From Epilithonimonas zeae (GTDB lineage Bacteria > Bacteroidota > Bacteroidia > Flavobacteriales > Weeksellaceae), in the NCBI RefSeq assembly GCF_900141765.1, contig NZ_FSRK01000001.1:310001-374000 (forward strand): a DNA stretch of 64,000 nt. The letters are read 5' to 3'. Each line of letters starts with the position of its first letter. The first letter of the stretch is position 1. The notes below the pieces were generated by a model. The model ran no database searches and had not been told where the DNA came from. It was given only the letters and a program-made list of their open reading frames with translations. The translations under genes were made by a program, and so were the position numbers. Positions 35,162-44,155 of the stretch are shown piece by piece.

Positions 35162-35797
35162 TTATTTGAATCGATAACCTAATCCGATTTGGAAGAAACT
35201 ACTTCTCATATCAGCTCCGTCTTTGTTGATATATCCAAATCCAAAATTATATCTGGCATCAGCAAAAAGATTTTGTGTAATATGATATTCAGCACCAACA
35301 AATGGATTTACGTTAAGAGTTCTTGCATTTTCGATTTTACCGGATGGAAATGCTGTGAAGTTTGCATTGTTTTTAACTTTGGCATCTATATTAAAGGCAA
35401 AGTTGAATCCTCCACTAAGTGCAAATTTGTTGATGAAATAATATTTTGCAGAAATTGGAACCTGAATTTGAGTGTATTTATAATTCACTTTCATAGTTCC
35501 AGCCTGTACGATTTCATTACCAACGAAATCGTATAAATCAACCGTCATTTTTCCACCCACTTGTGTGAAAAGTAACTCGCCTTATAAAGCCCAATTTTTA
35601 CTAACAAAATGCTCAGCAAAACCACCGACATAGAAGAATGAATTTGATTTGAAATCAGTAAAATCTTCCCAAAATGTGTCAGGAGAATCTTTCCAGTCCA
35701 ACGTAGAATTGATGTACCCGGCCTTTACTCCAAAATGTGTTTGCGCAAAAGCCAAAGAAGATGCTGCTATCATTAATAGCAAAGTAAGTTTTTTCAT
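35162..35797 (-). pseudogene. Outer-membrane barrel protein split by one in-frame stop codon
   Basis: The first part (from ATG 35797) has a signal peptide (MKKLTLLLMIAASSLAFAQ) and barrel strands up to SKNWAL, then TAA at 35584-35582. The same frame then continues without a shift through GELLFTQVGGKMTVDLYDF to SSFFQIGLGYRF-K at 35162. WAL-stop-GELLFTQVGG reads exactly as expected if the stop were a Gln (CAA). Together they make about 211 residues, typical of a small eight-strand barrel. Either a recent nonsense mutation or a sequencing error. Confidence 0.85.
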
Positions 35798-35816
35798 AGG
35801 TTATTAATTTTAGTTT

Positions 35817-36800
35817 TTATCCGTGCAATTTTTTCCAAATGGCATCTTTTAATTCCTGAAGTCCTTCACCAGTTACGCCGGAAAAAAATAAAGGTTGTCT
35901 GTTTTCAGGGAATTCTGCGGAGATTTCTTTCTTCAATTCGTCATCCAGCAAATCTGCTTTTGAAACAGATAGAATGAAATCTTTGTCTACTAATTCAGGA
36001 TTATATTCTTTTAACTCATTTTCCAAAATCTTGAATTCCTGAAAATGATCTTCAGAATCTGCCGGAATCAAGAATAATAAAATAGAGTTTCTTTCGATAT
36101 GTCTCAAGAATCTGTGTCCAAGTCCTTTTCCTTCTGCTGCACCTTCGATAATTCCGGGAATATCTGCCATTACAAAAGATTTGTAATTTCTCCATTCCAC
36201 AATTCCAAGGTTGGGGGTTAAAGTTGTAAAAGCGTAATCTGCGATCTTAGGTCTGGCTGCAGAAACCGATGCTAGAAGTGTAGATTTTCCTGCATTTGGG
36301 AAACCAACCAATCCTACGTCTGCTAAAAGTTTCAGTTCAAAAATGATGTAACCTTCCTGACCTTCCATTCCTGGCTGGGCATATCTCGGGGTTTGGTTGG
36401 TAGATGATTTGAAATGCTCATTTCCTTTTCCTCCTTTTCCACCTTCCATCAGAATGATTTCTTGTCCGTCTTCCAAGATTTCTCCTACAATTTCACCCTC
36501 CTCATTTCTTGCAATTGTTCCTAAAGGCACATTGATGTACACATCTGCACCGTAAGCACCTGTCAACTGGTTTTTTGCTCCATTTTCTCCACGCTCAGCT
36601 TTTACGTGTCGCGTATATCTAAGTGGCAAAAGCGTCCATTCGTGGGCGTTTCCTTTCATAATCACGTGACCACCGCGTCCGCCATCACCGCCATCAGGAC
36701 CGCCTTTTGGGATGTATTTTTCTCTGCGGAGATGGGCAGAACCTGCACCACCGTGACCACTTTTACAATGAATTTTTACGTAATCTACGAAATTTGACAT
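35817..36800 (-). CDS. obgE: GTPase Obg
   Basis: A 327-residue GTPase for ribosome assembly and stress control. I chose ATG 36800 ([20 protein letters not shown]); an in-frame ATG at 36821 adds seven residues. The glycine-rich Obg fold ([19 protein letters not shown], about 1-160) is followed by the G domain. That has G1 GFPNAGKST, a G3 element DIPGIIEGA, the G4-like SKADLL and G5 SGVTGEG. It has no long C-terminal domain. Third in the hpt-adk-obgE order on the minus strand, with a strong hairpin (36823-36868) separating it from adk. Confidence 0.95.
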   Translation of the reverse strand: MSNFVDYVKIHCKSGHGGAGSAHLRREKYIPKGGPDGGDGGRGGHVIMKGNAHEWTLLPLRYTRHVKAERGENGAKNQLTGAYGADVYINVPLGTIARNEEGEIVGEILEDGQEIILMEGGKGGKGNEHFKSSTNQTPRYAQPGMEGQEGYIIFELKLLADVGLVGFPNAGKSTLLASVSAARPKIADYAFTTLTPNLGIVEWRNYKSFVMADIPGIIEGAAEGKGLGHRFLRHIERNSILLFLIPADSEDHFQEFKILENELKEYNPELVDKDFILSVSKADLLDDELKKEISAEFPENRQPLFFSGVTGEGLQELKDAIWKKLHG

Positions 36801-36822
36801 ATTACTTGGGATTATAGACAAA

Positions 36823-36868
36823 TAGAGAATAGATGATAAACTTTTCTAAGTTCATAATCTATTCTCTA
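36823..36868 (-). promoter_or_regulatory. Perfect 12-bp inverted repeat between adk and obgE
   Basis: TAGAGAATAGAT (36823-36834) and ATCTATTCTCTA (36857-36868), 22 bases apart, with an inner AACTT/AAGTT pairing. It would fold into a stable RNA hairpin in the intercistronic region, without a following T run. It may be an RNA-processing or stabilising site rather than a terminator. Confidence 0.55.
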
Positions 36869-36884
36869 TAAATATAAGTTTTTA

Positions 36885-37463
36885 TTATTTAATTTTTTCT
36901 ACCTCGGCAAATAGTTTTTCGGAGATTTCAGAAATGTTCCCAATTCCGTTAACTTCCACATATTTACCTTGATTTTTGTACAATTCTGCAACTTCTGCAG
37001 TTTTTGTATAATATTCTTTGATTCTGTTTCTGATGATCTCTTCATTAGAATCATCTGTTCTTCCGCTAGTTTCTCCTCTCTTCAGAAGTCTTTCTACCAA
37101 AACTTCATCTTCTACAATAAGAGAAAGACAAACGCTAATTTCTGCTCCTAATTCATCTTTTACAATGTTTTCCAAAGCTTCTGTCTGAGTAGCAGTTCTA
37201 GGAAATCCATCAAAAATAAATCCATTGGTCTCTGTAGGTTTTCTCAACTCATCAATCAGCATATCAATGGTAACCTGATCCGGAACCAATTCTCCTTTGT
37301 CAATATATGATTTGGCTAATTTTCCAAGCTCAGTCTCATTCTTCATATTATATCGGAACAGATCTCCTGTCGAAATTTGTTTTAAATTAAATTTCTCGAT
37401 AAGATGCTGTGCCTGGGTTCCTTTTCCACTTCCCGGAGGGCCAAAGAGAACAATATTGATCAT
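36885..37463 (-). CDS. adk: Adenylate kinase
   Basis: A 192-residue cytoplasmic enzyme interconverting ATP + AMP and 2 ADP. P-loop GPPGSGKGTQ at residues 8-17, AMP-binding ISTGDLFR and GFPRTATQ, and Arg in LLKRGETSGRTDD (short lid form, as in Bacteroidota) are visible. It lies between hpt and obgE on the same strand, 44 bases after hpt. Confidence 0.96.
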   Translation of the reverse strand: MINIVLFGPPGSGKGTQAQHLIEKFNLKQISTGDLFRYNMKNETELGKLAKSYIDKGELVPDQVTIDMLIDELRKPTETNGFIFDGFPRTATQTEALENIVKDELGAEISVCLSLIVEDEVLVERLLKRGETSGRTDDSNEEIIRNRIKEYYTKTAEVAELYKNQGKYVEVNGIGNISEISEKLFAEVEKIK

Positions 37464-37507
37464 AATTTCTTTAAATTTATTATTGATTTATTTCTTTCCG
37501 TATAATA

Positions 37508-38062
37508 CTAATGATTGATTCTTCCTTCTTCTAATTGATAAAGATCTGGTAGATTTCTTCCCAATTCATCGTAATCTAATCCATAGCCTAGTACAAATTT
37601 GTTAGGAATTTCTTTAGCAACATAATCAATCGTGAAATCTTTTTGGAAAACGTCTGGTTTTAATAGTAATGAAGCTACTTTCAAAGTTTTCGGACGTTGC
37701 GTATTTTTGAAATATTCAAAAAGGTTTTCTAATGTATTTCCGGTGTCTACGATATCTTCCATAAGGATGATGTGACGATCTACAACATCTTTCGTAAGAT
37801 CCATTTTCTTATAAACAATCCCTGTAGATTGTGTACCAGAATAAGAACTTACCTGTAAGAATGCAATCTCACATTTACCAGGATAGTACTTTAAAAAATC
37901 TGAGAAAAACATAATTACGCCGTTCAGAACACCTACAAAAATAGGCGTTTCATCTTTGTAATCTTCGTAAACTCTTAGGGCTAATTTTTTTATAATTTCC
38001 TGAATTTCATCGTGTTTCAGGTATGGTACGAAACTTTTGTCGTGAATTTGTATAGACTCCAT
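37508..38062 (-). CDS. hpt: Hypoxanthine phosphoribosyltransferase
   Basis: A 184-residue purine-salvage enzyme that converts hypoxanthine or guanine with PRPP to IMP or GMP. I chose ATG 38062 (MESIQIHDKSFVPYL), since the in-frame ATG at 38080 would lie in the -7 box TACTTTTG (minus strand, 38078-38085). The PRPP-binding motif ILMEDIVDTGNTL (about 95-107) and FVGVLNGVIMFFSDF are typical. It is the first of hpt-adk-obgE. The leader is very short. Confidence 0.94.
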   Translation of the reverse strand: MESIQIHDKSFVPYLKHDEIQEIIKKLALRVYEDYKDETPIFVGVLNGVIMFFSDFLKYYPGKCEIAFLQVSSYSGTQSTGIVYKKMDLTKDVVDRHIILMEDIVDTGNTLENLFEYFKNTQRPKTLKVASLLLKPDVFQKDFTIDYVAKEIPNKFVLGYGLDYDELGRNLPDLYQLEEGRINH

Positions 38063-38077
38063 ATATATATCAAAGTG

Positions 38078-38085
38078 CAAAAGTA
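38078..38085 (-). promoter_or_regulatory. -7 box of hpt
   Basis: TACTTTTG on the minus strand, 16 bases before ATG 38062. Confidence 0.45.
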
Positions 38086-38158
38086 AGATTTTTCAGCCAA
38101 ACTGCCGATTTTCTTTTTTTGAAGCTTTTTCGGCAAAGGGTAATACAATTTAATTATC

Positions 38159-38166
38159 TATATTTG
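38159..38166 (+). promoter_or_regulatory. -7 box of the PASTA protein gene
   Basis: TATATTTG fits TAnnTTTG, 27 bases before ATG 38193. Confidence 0.45.
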
Positions 38167-38192
38167 CGTTACGTTTCTGAAAAAGAATAATT

Positions 38193-39227
38193 ATGTTCAA
38201 ATCGCTTTTCCATTGGAAAGTTTTACTTAATATCGTTTTAGCAATGGCGTTTTTCGCCGGTCTGGTTTGGTTGACCTTCCGCTGGCTGGAGTTTCATACC
38301 AATCACGGAGAGGAAGTTCCTGTCCCGAATGTTATGAATATGACCGTCCACGAAGCTATCAAAATCTTGGATGATTCTGGTTTGGAATACGAAGTTGATA
38401 GTTTCAAATATGATCCTAAATTCCGTCCTTTTCAAGTTTTAGCAGTCAATCCAAATCCTGGAGCTAACGTTAAAAACGGAAGGGTAATTACACTTAAAGT
38501 TAATCCAAGAACTTGGGCAAAAGTAGCTATTCCAGATATTATTGATAGATATAAAGGTTTGGCTTTTAATCAATTAAATCTTGTTGGTCTTAAAGTGGGA
38601 GATACAATTTATGAACCAAGTATCCAACGAGATGCTGTTCTTAGAATTATATATAACGGGACAAGTGTGAAACCGGGAACTCAAATTCCTAGATTTTCTG
38701 CTGTTGATTTGGTCATAGGTTCTGGTCCTTTGAGAAATGTTAGTATTCCAAATGTTGTTGGAAGAACAGTACAGGAAGCGAAGAAGATTATTGCTCAAGC
38801 TTTATTCGAAGTTGGAATTGTAGAACACGAAGACGGCGGGAAAGACGATTCTGATATTGTTTATTATCAGGATCCGGAATTTGGTTCTCTACGAGATCAG
38901 GGAATGCAAATCGATCTTTGGGCAAGTAAAAAAACGCCGGCAGAGCTACAAAATAAAATAAGACAATTGGATGAGATGTATCGTCCAAAAATTGATACAA
39001 CATTAGCTCCGATTCAATATAATGAGATGCCAAGTGTAGATCCACCGAAACCTCAGGTTCAAAAGCCAGCAGCTTCAGTTGAGTCAACCGCTCCAAAACC
39101 TAAAGCTGTCACGCCTGCGCAAAATTCGGGAGCTAATAATTCAGGAGGAACTGTAGCAAAACAAACTGCCACGACACCTGCTAAACCACAAGAAAAGCCT
39201 AAGCCTAAAAAAGTGGTTATTGAATAA
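38193..39227 (+). CDS. PASTA domain protein without a kinase
   Basis: A 344-residue bitopic protein. A short basic N-terminus and one transmembrane helix (about 10-31) are followed by three PASTA domains at about 40-110 (VPVPNVMNMTVHEAIKILDD), 112-180 and 183-250 (VSIPNVVGRTVQEAKKIIAQ). A Pro/Lys/Thr-rich disordered tail follows. PASTA domains bind muropeptides or peptidoglycan, so a periplasmic cell-wall sensing or scaffold role is likely. No kinase or transpeptidase domain is attached or adjacent. A hairpin separates it from the RluD-like gene. Confidence 0.88.
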   Translation: MFKSLFHWKVLLNIVLAMAFFAGLVWLTFRWLEFHTNHGEEVPVPNVMNMTVHEAIKILDDSGLEYEVDSFKYDPKFRPFQVLAVNPNPGANVKNGRVITLKVNPRTWAKVAIPDIIDRYKGLAFNQLNLVGLKVGDTIYEPSIQRDAVLRIIYNGTSVKPGTQIPRFSAVDLVIGSGPLRNVSIPNVVGRTVQEAKKIIAQALFEVGIVEHEDGGKDDSDIVYYQDPEFGSLRDQGMQIDLWASKKTPAELQNKIRQLDEMYRPKIDTTLAPIQYNEMPSVDPPKPQVQKPAASVESTAPKPKAVTPAQNSGANNSGGTVAKQTATTPAKPQEKPKPKKVVIE

Positions 39228-39247
39228 AAAATTAAAATTAATATCAA

Positions 39248-39281
39248 AAAAGGCTTCGACTAATGGTTGAAGCCTTTTAAA
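39248..39281 (+). terminator. Terminator-like hairpin just before the RluD-like gene
   Basis: Stem AAAAGGCTTC / GAAGCCTTTT with an 11-base loop. It ends only 11 bases before ATG 39290, leaving almost no room for a promoter, so the downstream gene must use readthrough or a promoter inside the PASTA gene. Confidence 0.6.
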
Positions 39282-39289
39282 ATTATAAT

Positions 39290-40360
39290 ATGCTGGACGA
39301 AAACGAGGATTTTTTAGAAGACGAATTTATCAACAATGACACTTCTTCAGATGACGAAGAAAATAGTGGTCTGTATGAACATTTCAATATTACAGTTGAT
39401 GGTAATCAGGAACCATTGCGTATTGATAAATATTTGTCCATCTTCCGCCAGAACTCTACAAGAAACAAGATTTCTCAAACTTGCAGAGCCGGAAATGTTA
39501 TTGTTAATGGCAACGTTGTAAAACAAAATTATAAAGTAAAACCTGGTGATAATATCAGTGTTTTATTGGCTCATCCGCCAAGAGAAAATGTCATCATTCC
39601 GCAAGATATTCCAATTAATATCGTTTATGAAGATGAAGATTTGATTGTAGTTGACAAAGATGCAGGAATGGTAGTTCATCCAGGTCACGGAAATTGGGAC
39701 GGTACATTGATTAACGCTTTGGCATTTCATTTTGCTAAAGATCCTAATTATAATTCAGATTTGGATAGAGTAGGATTAGTTCACAGAATTGATAAAGATA
39801 CTTCCGGATTGCTTGTAATCGCTAAAAATGAGTATGCGCTGAGTTATTTGGCAAAACAATTTTTTGATAGAAAAACCAAACGTCTTTACTGGGCTTTTGT
39901 TTGGGGCAATCTTCAGGATGATGAAGGAACAATTACCGGTCATATCGGAAGACATCCAAAAAATAGAATGCAGATGTACACTTATGAAGACGGAAGCCAA
40001 GGTAAGCACGCTGTTACACATTACAAAGTTTTGGAACGATTCCGCTATATGACTTGGATAGAATGTAAACTGGAAACAGGAAGAACCCATCAGATTCGGG
40101 CGCATATGAAACATATTGGACACACTTTGTTTAATGATGAAAGATATGAGGGCAATGTCATTCTTAGAGGTGTTAATCTTCCAAAGTACAAGCAGTTTGT
40201 AAATAATGTTTTCGAAGTTTTACCGAGACATGCATTACATGCTCATACGCTAGGTTTTATTCATCCAACGACTAAGAAAGAAATGTATTTTGAAAGTCCG
40301 ATGCCAAAAGATATGCAGGAGGCATCAGAACGTTGGCGAAATTACTTAGAAAACAATTAG
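39290..40360 (+). CDS. RluA/RluD family 23S rRNA pseudouridine synthase
   Basis: A 356-residue enzyme that converts uridines in 23S rRNA to pseudouridine. An acidic N-terminal extension of about 30 residues (DENEDFLEDEFINNDTSSDD) precedes an S4 RNA-binding domain (about 40-95, LRIDKYLSIFRQNSTRNKIS). The catalytic domain contains GLVHRIDKDTSGLLVIAKN with the catalytic Asp. Later it has ETGRTHQIRAHMKHIGH. Closest to RluD by layout; the exact target uridine(s) are inferred. Confidence 0.93.
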   Translation: MLDENEDFLEDEFINNDTSSDDEENSGLYEHFNITVDGNQEPLRIDKYLSIFRQNSTRNKISQTCRAGNVIVNGNVVKQNYKVKPGDNISVLLAHPPRENVIIPQDIPINIVYEDEDLIVVDKDAGMVVHPGHGNWDGTLINALAFHFAKDPNYNSDLDRVGLVHRIDKDTSGLLVIAKNEYALSYLAKQFFDRKTKRLYWAFVWGNLQDDEGTITGHIGRHPKNRMQMYTYEDGSQGKHAVTHYKVLERFRYMTWIECKLETGRTHQIRAHMKHIGHTLFNDERYEGNVILRGVNLPKYKQFVNNVFEVLPRHALHAHTLGFIHPTTKKEMYFESPMPKDMQEASERWRNYLENN

Positions 40361-40366
40361 AGTTTA

Positions 40367-40374
40367 TATATTTG
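40367..40374 (+). promoter_or_regulatory. -7-like box immediately before the PorP/SprF start
   Basis: TATATTTG fits the consensus but ends only 4 bases before the GTG at 40379. If used, the mRNA would start at or near the initiator codon (leaderless). It may also be chance. Confidence 0.3.
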
Positions 40375-40378
40375 TATC

Positions 40379-41347
40379 GTGAAGAAAAATTACTCATTTT
40401 ATAAAATATTTTCACTTTTTATAACAGTTTTTTTTATTGAGACTAAAGCTCAGGAAACTTTGCCTTTCTATCAGCAATATTTATTGGATGGAGATTTTCT
40501 TTTCAATCCGGCTTTATTAGGAAAAACGGATGATGTAGTTTTGAATTTTAACTACCAAAAACAATTTTCCCAACTCAGCGAATCACCTAATGTCCAGTCT
40601 TTAGGATTTCACGCAAATGTTTTTGACAGAGTTGGCGCGGGTATTTCATTTTTTAGAGATCAGAATGGTCCAATTTCTTCGAATGGATTAATGTTAGGAG
40701 CATCTTATTTTATTCCGTTATCGGATGAAGAGGATCGTCAGGATCAATTCTCTTTTGGTATCGGAACCAATCTCTACAATATGAATATCGACTACACTCA
40801 ACTGAATCCTGAACAACCTGGAGATCCTACTTTGGGTGAAAACACCAACGATATTTTTTTAGCTTATGCTAATTTGGGAGCTGCTTTTAAATACAGGCAT
40901 TTCTTTGCAGGTATTTCTGTAATTGATATCCCATTAACTAACGATTTACCAATTATCAACGGAATAGAACCTTCGCCAACCAAGTTTTATCTTAATGCAG
41001 GTTACGATTGGCATTTCACAGACGGAATGTTTTTAACACCCTCATTAATGATGAATCTGAATACCAATTCGTCAAGAATAATGGATTATAATTTAATGGC
41101 GACTGTTTTTGGAGAACAAAATAATCTTTCTGCAGGTCTAAGTTTCCGAAGTGCAAAAAGTGCTGTAGGAAGCCAGAATCTAGGAATGTCACCTGTAATA
41201 AAAGGACGAGTTGGAAACTTTACTTTCGGAGCGGTTTACAATTTTGGCGTTTCAGAATTGACTGAGAATTTTGGGAATAGTTTTATGCTATCCATTGGAT
41301 TTAATATCGAAAACTTTATCAACGCAAGGGGTTTCCGATACAGATAA
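40379..41347 (+). CDS. PorP/SprF family type IX secretion membrane protein
   Basis: A 322-residue outer-membrane barrel protein. It starts with GTG, the only sensible start: the signal peptide (KKNYSFYKIFSLFITVFF, cut after KAQ) contains no Met. Family features are LPFYQQYLLDGDFLFNPALLG, an NPA-containing start, and repeated barrel strands (FSFGIGTNLYNMNIDY). PorP/SprF proteins help anchor or export cargo of the type IX system. Often they neighbour a large adhesin gene; here none is adjacent. The next gene, a rhomboid protease, overlaps its stop by one base (TAATG). Confidence 0.9.
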   Translation: MKKNYSFYKIFSLFITVFFIETKAQETLPFYQQYLLDGDFLFNPALLGKTDDVVLNFNYQKQFSQLSESPNVQSLGFHANVFDRVGAGISFFRDQNGPISSNGLMLGASYFIPLSDEEDRQDQFSFGIGTNLYNMNIDYTQLNPEQPGDPTLGENTNDIFLAYANLGAAFKYRHFFAGISVIDIPLTNDLPIINGIEPSPTKFYLNAGYDWHFTDGMFLTPSLMMNLNTNSSRIMDYNLMATVFGEQNNLSAGLSFRSAKSAVGSQNLGMSPVIKGRVGNFTFGAVYNFGVSELTENFGNSFMLSIGFNIENFINARGFRYR

Positions 41348-42825
41348 TGAAGGATTATTTCAAAAAAGTTAAAAGTATTTTGCCAGTTTTGTTATTGGCA
41401 ATTTTTGTTTCAACAATTTCTTGTCTATTAATAAGATACATTTTAGAATACAAATTAGAAATTGATATCAAACTGATTAGTTGGGAATTTTTTATTCCTT
41501 TCGTAATTTCAGTTGTTTCGGTTATTTTAATTAGAAAAAAATTCATTGTACTTCAATTTAAAGATAATACAAAAGATAATTTTTTTTACATATTCTTATG
41601 TTGGATATTAATCTTTGGACTACTTGTGAATTCTCAAATGTTTTTTACTAAATATCTTTATAAGAGTGTAACAATTAATAATGTATCTGAAATTAAATTC
41701 GAACACGATATTTCAAATTACAATATCCAAAAGGTCTACATTAATGAAAGATATGCTAGAGGTGATTTTGAGACTAAAGTAGTTGGAAAGAATGGGGATA
41801 AACTGAATATGAAAATATTTTTTATTGCACCAATGTTCAAGGATTCATTAACGCTTCAAAATTATAAAGTTTGGTATTCGGAAACAAAAGATACTACGAT
41901 AAGTTATAGTTTATCAAATCAAAAAAAAGAAATAGCATTTAAAAAATTTTATAATAATACAGTCAAATATTTTAAAAATAAAGACTTGTCCAATTTACAT
42001 AGTTTTGAAAAAGTTTTTGAATCTGATGAAAAGGAAAAGTTTGACAAATTGATTGGAAATCAAGATAAATCTGCTCTTATTCTTAAACCAATTTTAAAGA
42101 ATTCAAATAATGGAACTTCAGTATTCTTTTGGTATTTCAAAATATTAGGGATTGGATTGTTGATTATACTTTTTTCACTGATTTTTATTTCCTACAAAGA
42201 AGTCGAATATAAAAAGAAAAATGACGAATTTTTGTCAATAGTTAATTTTTTGATTCCTAGAAAGGAGAACTACTTTTTACCAATTATTATTAATCTCAAT
42301 ATAGCTTACTATGTGCTTTTAGCTTTATTTGGAATTGATATATTTTCACCGCGTACAGAAGATTTAGTTCGCTTTGGAGCGATAAATAGTGTGAAAATTG
42401 CAAATGGAGAAATTTGGCGCTTTGTAACAGCAATGTTTATGCACGGTGGTTTACAGCATATAGTTTATAATATGATAATACTAGCTTTCGCAGGTCTATT
42501 TGCAAAAGAAATTTTTGGAGAAAAAAAATTGGCTATGATTTATTTCATCTCCGGATTGTTATCTTTTCTTGTGACTTTGCTCTTTCATAATGGGTATATA
42601 GGAGTGGGAGCATCCGGAGCAATATTTGGAATAATTGGTTCTTTATTTGGAGCAGGTTTGGTAGATGGTTACAAGGAAAATAAAACAGTAATATTTATTA
42701 CATTTGGATATTTGTTAATAAATGTTTTATTTGGATTTATTACAAATTCTGATAATGTTGCCCACGTTTCTGGCTTTTTGATTGGTGCGCTGATTTCTTG
42801 GATTTTCATTTTGTTTAAAAGATGA
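41347..42825 (+). CDS. Rhomboid family intramembrane serine protease with a large N-terminal module
   Basis: A 492-residue membrane protein. The rhomboid core is at about 310-490, with HGGLQHIVYNMIIL, catalytic Ser in GVGASGAIFG and His in NVAHVSGFLIG. Ahead of it are three transmembrane helices (about 11-33, 45-63, 84-103), a soluble domain of about 160 residues probably outside the cytoplasm, and a further helix (about 266-286). Typical rhomboids are 180-300 residues, so the added module is notable. Translation is coupled to PorP/SprF upstream (1-base overlap) and hemW downstream (4-base overlap). The substrate is unknown. Confidence 0.88.
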   Translation: MKDYFKKVKSILPVLLLAIFVSTISCLLIRYILEYKLEIDIKLISWEFFIPFVISVVSVILIRKKFIVLQFKDNTKDNFFYIFLCWILIFGLLVNSQMFFTKYLYKSVTINNVSEIKFEHDISNYNIQKVYINERYARGDFETKVVGKNGDKLNMKIFFIAPMFKDSLTLQNYKVWYSETKDTTISYSLSNQKKEIAFKKFYNNTVKYFKNKDLSNLHSFEKVFESDEKEKFDKLIGNQDKSALILKPILKNSNNGTSVFFWYFKILGIGLLIILFSLIFISYKEVEYKKKNDEFLSIVNFLIPRKENYFLPIIINLNIAYYVLLALFGIDIFSPRTEDLVRFGAINSVKIANGEIWRFVTAMFMHGGLQHIVYNMIILAFAGLFAKEIFGEKKLAMIYFISGLLSFLVTLLFHNGYIGVGASGAIFGIIGSLFGAGLVDGYKENKTVIFITFGYLLINVLFGFITNSDNVAHVSGFLIGALISWIFILFKR

Positions 42826-43946
42826 TTTACCTTCACATTCCTTTCTGCAAACAAAAATGCAGCTATTGTAACTTTCATTTTTCAACTTCTTTTAGCTTGA
42901 AGGATGAGATGCTGTCCGCTATTAAAAAAGAAATCAGGCTCAGACATAACGAACTTGAAAATAAATTCTTAAAATCCCTTTATTTTGGTGGAGGAACGCC
43001 TTCAGTTTTAAGTATTGACGAAATTAAATCTCTGTTGGATGAGATTCAGAAATATTTCACTTTTGATGAAAATATTGAAATTACTTTAGAATCCAACCCA
43101 GACGACCTTAATAAAAATTTTCTCAAAGAATTATCCAATACAGAAATCAATCGTCTATCAATCGGAACACAGAGTTTTTTTGATGAAGATCTGAAATTGA
43201 TGAATCGTGCTCATAATGCTTCCGAAGCTGAAAGTTCGATTAAAAGAGCTCAGGATTTCGGTTTGGAAAATATCAGCATCGATTTGATTTACGGTTCGCC
43301 AACTTCAAACTTCGAAATCTGGAAAGAAAACCTTAATAAAACTATCGAGCTTCAAGTTCCACACGTTTCATCTTACGCTTTGACAGTCGAGCCAAAAACG
43401 GCTTTAGAAAAGTGGATTGAAAATGGAAAAGTAAGTTCTCCCGAAGAAGCAGAACAAAATCAAGAGTTCTACTATATGAAAGATTTTCTGAAAGATAATG
43501 GATTTGACCATTATGAGATTTCAAACTTTGGAAAACCTGGATTTCATTCCAGACACAATTCTGCTTATTGGAAATCCGAGCCTTATCTGGGGATTGGCCC
43601 GTCTGCGCATTCTTACAATGGCAATTTCGAAAGAAGCTGGAATGTTGCCAATAATTCGCTTTACATCAAAAATATCAACCAGGATCTTCTTCCAAAGGAA
43701 ACCGAAATTCTCTCTGAAAAAGACCGATTCAATGAAATGATGATGATTGGACTTAGAACAATTTGGGGCGTTGATTTGGATAAAATCAATCAAAACTTTT
43801 CTTCAGAAATAATCGATTATCTTAACCAAGAAATCAAACCTAAATTAGAATCCGGAATTCTTAAAATAGAAAATAATTACTTGAAAATTCCAGAAAAACA
43901 TTGGTTTTTAGCAGACGGAATTGCGAGTGACCTATTTATAGTCTAA
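42822..43946 (+). CDS. hemW: Radical SAM heme chaperone HemW
   Basis: A 374-residue radical SAM protein, formerly called coproporphyrinogen III oxidase-like. The [4Fe-4S] motif CKQKCSYCNF has Cys9, Cys13 and Cys16. The GGGTPS SAM-binding element and EITLESNPDD follow, and HYEISNFGKPGFHSRHN is typical of HemW. It is likely to deliver heme to haem proteins rather than make it. The ATG overlaps the rhomboid stop. Confidence 0.92.
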   Translation: MIYLHIPFCKQKCSYCNFHFSTSFSLKDEMLSAIKKEIRLRHNELENKFLKSLYFGGGTPSVLSIDEIKSLLDEIQKYFTFDENIEITLESNPDDLNKNFLKELSNTEINRLSIGTQSFFDEDLKLMNRAHNASEAESSIKRAQDFGLENISIDLIYGSPTSNFEIWKENLNKTIELQVPHVSSYALTVEPKTALEKWIENGKVSSPEEAEQNQEFYYMKDFLKDNGFDHYEISNFGKPGFHSRHNSAYWKSEPYLGIGPSAHSYNGNFERSWNVANNSLYIKNINQDLLPKETEILSEKDRFNEMMMIGLRTIWGVDLDKINQNFSSEIIDYLNQEIKPKLESGILKIENNYLKIPEKHWFLADGIASDLFIV

Positions 43947-43950
43947 AGAC

Positions 43951-44013
43951 TTCGACGAGCTTAGTCTGACAATGCATAATTAGTATCAGAGTTGTCACAT
44001 TGAGCTTGTCGAA
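43951..44013. repeat. Inverted-repeat element with TGAGCTTGTCGAA arm
   Basis: Arms TTCGACGAGCTTAGTCTGAC (43951-43970) and GTCACATTGAGCTTGTCGAA (43994-44013) are inverted and match at 16 of 20 positions. The arm core is also at 534-551. From 44052 to 44135 a TTTTACGTCTTTGCGAACTT / ACTTTGCGGACTTTGCGTTC element follows, related to those at 551-613 and 19127-19202. No gene in 43947-44155. Confidence 0.65.
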
Positions 44014-44155
44014 ATGTTTTTCAGAATAAAAAAATCACTATTTTTGTGAAGTTAAATCTTTGCTGAGTTTTACGTCTTTGCGAACTTAAAAACGTTTCAA
44101 TAGTCAAAAAAACTTTGCGGACTTTGCGTTCAAATAACAGATAAAAGATTATCTC

